Positions 39,701 to 44,248 of a stretch of DNA of 44,248 nt are shown here, in pieces. The notes below the pieces were generated by a model, which saw nothing but the letters and a program-made list of their open reading frames with translations, did no database searches and was not told where the DNA came from. Origin of the DNA: Adlercreutzia rubneri (GTDB taxonomy: Bacteria > Actinomycetota > Coriobacteriia > Coriobacteriales > Eggerthellaceae); the NCBI RefSeq assembly GCF_009755265.1, contig NZ_WPOO01000020.1, positions 1 through 44,248 on the forward strand. Direction: 5' to 3'. Numbering within the stretch: the stretch's first letter is position 1; each line of letters starts with the position of its first letter. Position numbers and translations under genes: made by a program.

Positions 39701-39706
39701 GGCTCT

Positions 39707-41002
39707 TTAGACCTCTTCCGGCCCGATCACCGTCTTGCCGCCCATATAGGGAACGAGCACCTCGGGCACCGTGATGGTACCGTCGGGATTCTGGTAGTTC
39801 TCGATGACGGCGGCCATGGTGCGGCCCACGGCCAGGCCCGACCCGTTCAGGGTGTACACGAAGCGGCTGCCTTTGAAGTTGGCCGGGTCGCGGTACTTGA
39901 TGTTGGCGCGACGGGCCTGGAAATCGGTGCAGCAGCTGCAGGAGGAGATCTCCTTGTAGGCGCCGTAGCTGGGCAGCCACACTTCCACGTCGTAGGTCTT
40001 CGCGGAGGAGAACCCGATGTCGCCGGTGCACAGGCTGATGACGCGATAGGGCAGCTTCAGCTGCTGCAGGATGTTCTCGGCGTCTTCCACCATGGATTCC
40101 AGCTCGTCGAAACCGGTCTCGGGTGTGGCGAACTTCACCATCTCCACCTTGGAGAACTGGTGCACGCGAATGATGCCGCGGGTATCGCGACCGGCGCTGC
40201 CCGCCTCCTCGCGGAAGCACGGGGTGAAGGCGCAGTAGTGCAGCGGCAACGAATCGGCGTCGAGCACTTCCCCGGCGTGCAGATTCGTCAGCTGCACCTC
40301 GGCCGTGGGGATGAGGTAGAGGCCCTCGGTGGTGTGGAAGAGGTCCTCCTCGAACTTCGGCAACTGGCCCGTGCCCGTGAGCGTGGCGGCGTTGGCGAGC
40401 GCCGGCACCCACCACTCCTTGTAGCCGCGGGAGGTGTGCTGATCCAACATGAAGGCGATGAGCGCGCGCTCGAGACGGGCGCCGGCGCCGCCGAGCACGT
40501 AGAAGCGGCTCTCGGCCAGCTTCACGCCGCGCTCGAAATCGATGATGTTCAGGGCCGGCCCCAAATCCCAATGGGCCTGCGGCTCGAAGCCCTCGGCGGC
40601 GAAATCGCGGGGCGTGCCCCAGCGGCGCACCTCGGGATTGTCGTTCTCGTCCTCGCCCACCGGCGTGGTGGCGTCCACCATATTCGGAATGGAGAGCATG
40701 AGCGCGTCCATGGCGGCCTCGGCCTCGGCGCGGGCATCGCCCAGGGCGGTGAGCTTCTCGTTGATCTGGCGGACGGTCTCCTTGGTGGCGTTGGCCTCGT
40801 CGGTCTTGCCCTGGCCCATGAGCGCGCCGATCTCCTTCGAAAGCTTGTTGCGCTCGGCCTGCAGGGCCTCCTCCTCGGCGATGACCTCGCGGCGCTGCAC
40901 ATCAAGGGCGGTGAACTGCTCCGGGTCGAAGGAGGCGTGGCGGTTCTTCATCGTCTCGGCAACCTCGTCGAGGTGCTCGCGTACGTACTTGATGTCCAAC
41001 AT
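39707..41002 (-). CDS. serS: Seryl-tRNA synthetase
   Basis: 431 residues from ATG 41000-41002. It charges tRNA-Ser with serine. The N-terminal ~110 residues form the tRNA-binding coiled coil (FDPEQFTALDVQRREVIAEE and following). Class II catalytic motifs follow: motif 2 (PCFREEAGSAGRDTRGIIRV, then HQF) and motif 3 (NGSGLAVGRTMAAVIENYQN). The serine-pocket region LPTAEVQLT-like (LIPTAEVQLTNLHAGE) and TGDIGFSSAKTYDVEVWLP are also present. The leader is short (about 65 nt after TATACT at 41072-41077), too short for a T-box. It heads a minus-strand run continuing to ddl. Confidence 0.97.
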   Translation of the reverse strand: MLDIKYVREHLDEVAETMKNRHASFDPEQFTALDVQRREVIAEEEALQAERNKLSKEIGALMGQGKTDEANATKETVRQINEKLTALGDARAEAEAAMDALMLSIPNMVDATTPVGEDENDNPEVRRWGTPRDFAAEGFEPQAHWDLGPALNIIDFERGVKLAESRFYVLGGAGARLERALIAFMLDQHTSRGYKEWWVPALANAATLTGTGQLPKFEEDLFHTTEGLYLIPTAEVQLTNLHAGEVLDADSLPLHYCAFTPCFREEAGSAGRDTRGIIRVHQFSKVEMVKFATPETGFDELESMVEDAENILQQLKLPYRVISLCTGDIGFSSAKTYDVEVWLPSYGAYKEISSCSCCTDFQARRANIKYRDPANFKGSRFVYTLNGSGLAVGRTMAAVIENYQNPDGTITVPEVLVPYMGGKTVIGPEEV

Positions 41003-41071
41003 GGGGCGGCTCACTTTCACAATGATCGGTTGCCTTAGGCGCCGGCAGTCCGGCGGTTTTCAATGCGGCCC

Positions 41072-41100
41072 AGTATAGCACCGCCCGCTGACGCGGGCGG
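41072..41100 (-). promoter_or_regulatory. serS -10 and adjacent hairpin
   Basis: TATACT on the minus strand (41072-41077) is 70 bases before the serS start. Directly upstream lies CCGCCCGC-TGAC-GCGGGCGG (41081-41100), a perfect 8-bp stem that probably ends the preceding small-protein transcript and occupies the -35 position. Confidence 0.45.
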
Positions 41101-41171
41101 GAAGTCTTCGGGTGCGGCGGGCGCAGGCGGGCAGAAGTCAGGCTGAGGGTTTTCGCGCGGCCGGGGCGAAG

Positions 41172-41366
41172 CTATTCGCTTTCGTCCTCGTCGTCATCGA
41201 ACAGCGACCAGTCGTCCTCGGTCTTCTCGTGGTTCTTGAACTGCTTGCGCGTCTTGCGCTCCAGAATGAAGCACACGATGATGCTGATCACAAGACCGCC
41301 ACCGACCAGAATGCCGATGCCGGGCATGGTCTCGAACAGAAAATGGTACAGCTCTTCGATGTTCAT
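41172..41366 (-). CDS. Small single-pass membrane protein
   Basis: 64 residues. N-terminal MNIEELYHFLFETMPG, one membrane helix (about 17-38, IGILVGGGLVISIIVCFILE), a basic KTRKQFKNHEK stretch and an acidic tail (DDWSLFDDDEDESE). The positive charge after the helix predicts a cytoplasmic acidic tail. The ribosome site is poor. It was not recognised as a family. It follows the kinase gene by 98 bases on the same strand and could be co-transcribed with it. Confidence 0.6.
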   Translation of the reverse strand: MNIEELYHFLFETMPGIGILVGGGLVISIIVCFILERKTRKQFKNHEKTEDDWSLFDDDEDESE

Positions 41367-41464
41367 AGGTCGCTATCTCGCCTTCTTCGCCTACGCCGCT
41401 CGCGCCGCGGCAGGTGGGTTCGTCATTAGTGCTGTCAGTATACTATGACCTGCAGGGAAGTGGC

Positions 41465-43897
41465 CTACTTCTCTTCTTCCACATACCATTCTTCTTCGGC
41501 CCAGCGGGCGCGATCGGGAATGCTCATAACCGCGGCCAAGATGCCGAGAACGCCGGGCACCAGCGCTCCGAGCAGCGCCGCCGGAGCGGGCAGCCACGAG
41601 CCGCCGAAGGAAGCGAGATGGGCCGCCGCGCACGCACCGAGCATGAGCACCGCGGCTGCCACCACCGAACCGGCGATATCGAAGGCGCGGGTGCCGCGCA
41701 CGCACAAGAGGCTGTAAAGGCCCGCAGCGGCGATCCAGCTTGCACCTATGACCCAGGTGGCCGGCTGCGACGCCACCGCCAGGCACCCTGCCGCCGGGTT
41801 GCTCGAGAAGCCGAGGTGCATGACCGCGTCCCAGTTCATGATGTCGACCGAGCCGCAGCCGGCCATGATGAGGGCGCTCGCGAAGGCGAAGGCCGCCGTG
41901 ATGACCGATTGCAGCACCGGCAGCAGCACGCCGCACGTCACCGGCGAGGCCGCCGCGAAACCCACGGAGCCGAACAGCGGCTGCATGAGCGCCGAGACCG
42001 CCTGGGCGGTGCCGCGGCGCCCGACAAAGTACCACCACGCGCCCGTAGCCGCGGTGAGCAGCACCGCCGGCACCCAGGCGCCCGCGCCGGCAAGCCCCAC
42101 CACAAAGGCCCCGTAACCGAACAGGACGCCGATGGAAGGCCTGATGACAGCCACTAAAGCACATACGGCGATCACCACCCCGTAGGCAATGGGGGCATCG
42201 GTGGCGAGTCCCATGGCAGAACCCGGAGTAAGATGCAGGTTCGCCATGCCCGCCGCCGCCAGCAACGCCACAGCCGCAGCGGCCACGATACGGCCCACAA
42301 TGGCGGCGCCGCGCAGCCCCAGGCGGTCGACGAGCGGGGGCAGCGGCTCCCAAACGCGCTCCGGCTCCTCGGCAGCCGGCTCTTCCATCTTCCCATTCAC
42401 GATGTCGGCGAGCACCCGCTTGCCCTTCTTGGCGTTGCCCAGATAGGGCGAAAGCGCGGCCGAGAAGGCGGCCACATCCTCGTAGCGCTCGTCCATGTCG
42501 GGGTCGAGAGCGGCGAACATGACCTCGTCAGCCTCGGCGTCCAGCTCGTCCCAGCACAGCGACGGCAGCACGAGCTCCGCCTCTTCGATGGCCTCCTCCG
42601 CCGCGTCCAGATCATCGGCGAAAAACGGGTTCGAGCCGGTGAGCATCTCGTAGGTGAGGCTCGCCAGGGCCCACTCGTCGGTGCGTACATCGAGCGGCTC
42701 CTGGCGCATCTGCTCCAAAGGCATGTAGCCGATGGTGCCGCCGCCCGTGGTGCCCGATCCCGTAGCGTCCATGAGGGCAGCCAGGCCGAAATCGGCCACC
42801 TTGGCCTGGCCCTTGCCGTTCACGATGACGTTTTCCGGCTTGATATCCAGATGCAGGGTGTGCTCGCCGTGGGCCACCTCCAGGGCATGGGAGACGGCCG
42901 AAAACACGGCGGCCACCACATCCAGCGTGATATCGTCGTCCACCTCATCGATGATTTGCGCGAGCGTCTTGCCCTCGACGTATTCCATGATCACGTAGGC
43001 GCTGCTGCCTTCCACGGCGCAGTCGTACACGGTGACGATATTCGTATCGGACAGCTTCGCGACGGAGCGAGCCTCCTCCAAGCCGGGGATGTGCTCGAAC
43101 AGATCCAGCTCGTCTTCGGCGTCGGGTTCGGGCTCTTCGGCGATGACCCGCGAGGCGCGCACGCCGCGCAGATGGCGCACGTCCACCGATTCGGCATCGG
43201 GGGTGGCCCCGGTAGCATCGGGCGCCTCTTCCACCACAGTCTGCGGCTCATAGAGCACCTCGGGGGCGTGGCGCGTCTTGCGGCTCACCCGACCCGTGAG
43301 GCGCGCCGGCCCGCGCCGCCGACCGGCGAAGTCGGTCGTGGAGGCGTTCCAGGGAATGAGGGAGTCCCCCCATTCGTCTTCGGCTGCCTCAGCATCAAAA
43401 TCATCTGCACCAGCGACATCGACAGAGTCATCGTCAGGATCACCGAAGTCGTCCCAGTCCTCCCAGGGCGGCACCCCCTCGGCGGCGCACCGGGACACCG
43501 CGGTCGCGGACCGGCGCCGACGGCGCTCGTCGCGGGCCGCCAGGAAATCGGGGTCGGCGGGGAAGGCGGCCGCCGACGAGCTGCCAGCAGGATCGCCCGC
43601 GGTGGCACCCATGCCTGCACCGGCGGCCGAGACTGCACCCGGGCCCGCATTCCGACCAGCGACCCCCGTCTCGGCGCCCGATGCCCCTGCTTCTACCTCT
43701 TCCAAATCCGCCGCCATGCGCGCCTCGAGAGCCTCGAGGCGAGCAGCGGCCAGCTCGTCTTCGGAAAGCTCGATGCACTTGATAGCCACATCGCGCTTGA
43801 GATGCGTGTCGAAAGCGTGCACCACCGTGCCGTAACCGCCGGAGCCGGCCTGGTCGATGACGCGATAGCGATCGAGTATGAGGGGGGATCGTGCCAT
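41465..43897 (-). CDS. Membrane Ser/Thr protein kinase with large insertion (PknB-like)
   Basis: 810 residues. The ATP loop is GSGGYGTV (residues 18-25), with the catalytic Lys40 in VAIK. A ~215-residue acidic, low-complexity insertion (about 55-268) separates beta3 from helix C (LEEARSVAKLSDTNIVTVYD). The catalytic loop is HLDIKPENVIVN (Asp351, Asn356), with Leu in place of the usual Arg of HRD. The metal motif is DFG (369-371). The activation segment ends GTIGYMPLEQM, where most kinases have GTxxYMAPEQ. After the kinase domain (~500) follow about eight to nine membrane segments and no PASTA repeats, so the sensor is likely the membrane part. The role is unknown. Confidence 0.85.
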   Translation of the reverse strand: MARSPLILDRYRVIDQAGSGGYGTVVHAFDTHLKRDVAIKCIELSEDELAAARLEALEARMAADLEEVEAGASGAETGVAGRNAGPGAVSAAGAGMGATAGDPAGSSSAAAFPADPDFLAARDERRRRRSATAVSRCAAEGVPPWEDWDDFGDPDDDSVDVAGADDFDAEAAEDEWGDSLIPWNASTTDFAGRRRGPARLTGRVSRKTRHAPEVLYEPQTVVEEAPDATGATPDAESVDVRHLRGVRASRVIAEEPEPDAEDELDLFEHIPGLEEARSVAKLSDTNIVTVYDCAVEGSSAYVIMEYVEGKTLAQIIDEVDDDITLDVVAAVFSAVSHALEVAHGEHTLHLDIKPENVIVNGKGQAKVADFGLAALMDATGSGTTGGGTIGYMPLEQMRQEPLDVRTDEWALASLTYEMLTGSNPFFADDLDAAEEAIEEAELVLPSLCWDELDAEADEVMFAALDPDMDERYEDVAAFSAALSPYLGNAKKGKRVLADIVNGKMEEPAAEEPERVWEPLPPLVDRLGLRGAAIVGRIVAAAAVALLAAAGMANLHLTPGSAMGLATDAPIAYGVVIAVCALVAVIRPSIGVLFGYGAFVVGLAGAGAWVPAVLLTAATGAWWYFVGRRGTAQAVSALMQPLFGSVGFAAASPVTCGVLLPVLQSVITAAFAFASALIMAGCGSVDIMNWDAVMHLGFSSNPAAGCLAVASQPATWVIGASWIAAAGLYSLLCVRGTRAFDIAGSVVAAAVLMLGACAAAHLASFGGSWLPAPAALLGALVPGVLGILAAVMSIPDRARWAEEEWYVEEEK

Positions 43898-44124
43898 AGG
43901 GGCAAAACCTCTCTTGGGTACGTTTCAGGAGTGTTTTCGAGGTGTGGCCATTCTACCATTGAGACATCGCCCATGCGATGGCGGTTTCGCGGGAAGCGCA
44001 CCGCAGGGGACGGGCGCGCCAGAGCTCCAACCTGGCAACTGGGAAGCCTTGTCACCGCCAGGAGCCCCAAGCACGACAAACTTTTTTCCATTTTTGGTCA
44101 AAAAGTCGAGTTGTGAGTTTTTGA

Positions 44125-44150
44125 GGGGGTGCGGACTCCAAGTTGGACAC
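44125..44150 (+). repeat. Left terminal inverted repeat of the downstream IS
   Basis: GGGGGTGCGGAC followed by six variable bases and TTGGACAC. It mirrors the minus-strand sequence at 102-127. The transposase start codon lies 24 bases inward, as usual for an IS left end. Confidence 0.6.
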
Positions 44151-44174
44151 CCAGGTGTCCGGAAGGGAGTTCGA

Positions 44175-44248
44175 ATGTACGACAAGAGGGCCAAGCAGGA
44201 TGCGCTGGATCTGTGGTTCTCGATGCCCGGCGAGATGTCCGTGGATGA
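44175..44248 (+). CDS. IS3-like transposase orfA, N-terminal start (partial)
   Basis: ATG 44175 with GGAAGGGAG four to five bases upstream. The 24 complete codons visible read MYDKRAKQDALDLWFSMPGE then MSVD, with no stop before the window edge. This resembles the first helix of the HTH domain of IS3-type OrfA proteins. The adjacent terminal repeat supports an insertion sequence. The rest is outside the window. Confidence 0.6.
   Translation, partial: MYDKRAKQDALDLWFSMPGEMSVD

Noticed and set aside
41003..41171. Possible T-box leader for serS
   Set aside because: The -10 TATACT leaves only about 65 nt of leader, too short for a T-box, and no GGTGG-type motif is present.
1..44248. Composite transposon bounded by the two IS ends
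   Set aside because: The 44 kb between holds essential housekeeping genes (serS, ddl, hom), so mobilisation as one unit is unlikely; the ends more likely belong to independent insertions.
1..44248. CRISPR arrays, rRNA, tmRNA or riboswitches
   Set aside because: No regularly spaced direct repeats, rRNA cores or recognised riboswitch consensus were seen; only one tRNA is evident.

Overview
The window is high-GC DNA with dense, mostly well-spaced genes. It most resembles a gut actinobacterium of the Eggerthellaceae/Coriobacteriia (an Eggerthella, Gordonibacter or Adlercreutzia relative). The grounds are a Tat-exported FAD reductase beside a membrane-anchored LuxR regulator, a second membrane LuxR protein, a three-gene archaeal-type glutamate synthase, and the amino-acid and cell-wall gene set. 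This placement is inference; no 16S or other marker is present.

Layout: the window starts inside the last codons of an IS3-like transposase (1-127) and ends in the first codons of a same-orientation, related element (44125-44248). From 200 to 4000 lie an ECF sigma/anti-sigma pair, an orphan Phd-like antitoxin, a ZIP metal transporter, a broken MazF/PemK-type toxin and a 52-nt repeat family. From 4088 to 7610 is a three-gene glutamate synthase operon (amidotransferase, ferredoxin-FMN synthase, GXGXG subunit). Methionine genes metY-metA (8193-10411) follow, then a hicAB toxin-antitoxin pair (10669-11333) and a divergent LuxR/Tat-flavoreductase pair (11349-14985). The stretch 15086-22997 is accessory: membrane proteins of unknown role, a second LuxR gene, a truncated RhuM gene, a methyltransferase-like protein, a membrane XRE regulator with a separate relative of its sensor domain, an Rpn-type nuclease with a coiled-coil repeat tail, and two micro-proteins of 27-28 residues.

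From 23147 onward the content is more housekeeping: HAD phosphatase, homoserine dehydrogenase, a MoaE-like protein, lysA, nitroreductase, lipase-like protein, SNF symporter, tRNA-Leu(CAA), GNAT, class I aldolase, VTT membrane protein and a PRC-barrel/YtxH pair. A long minus-strand run follows: serS, membrane lipocalin-like protein, small protein, aminotransferase and ddl. A Ser/Thr kinase with an unusual ~215-residue insertion closes the window.

Functional threads: aspartate-family amino acids recur (hom, metA as an acetyltransferase, metY, lysA), giving homoserine -> O-acetylhomoserine -> homocysteine, and meso-DAP -> lysine. Ammonia assimilation (glutamate synthase) and wall precursor synthesis (ddl) sit nearby. 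The most notable unexplained signals are four long palindromic intergenic elements, two of them flanking hom. The largest is 197 nt with perfect 27-bp ends. Next are several remnants of toxin-antitoxin or phage-associated genes, and protein variants at catalytic positions (Ddl omega loop, kinase HRD/APE motifs).
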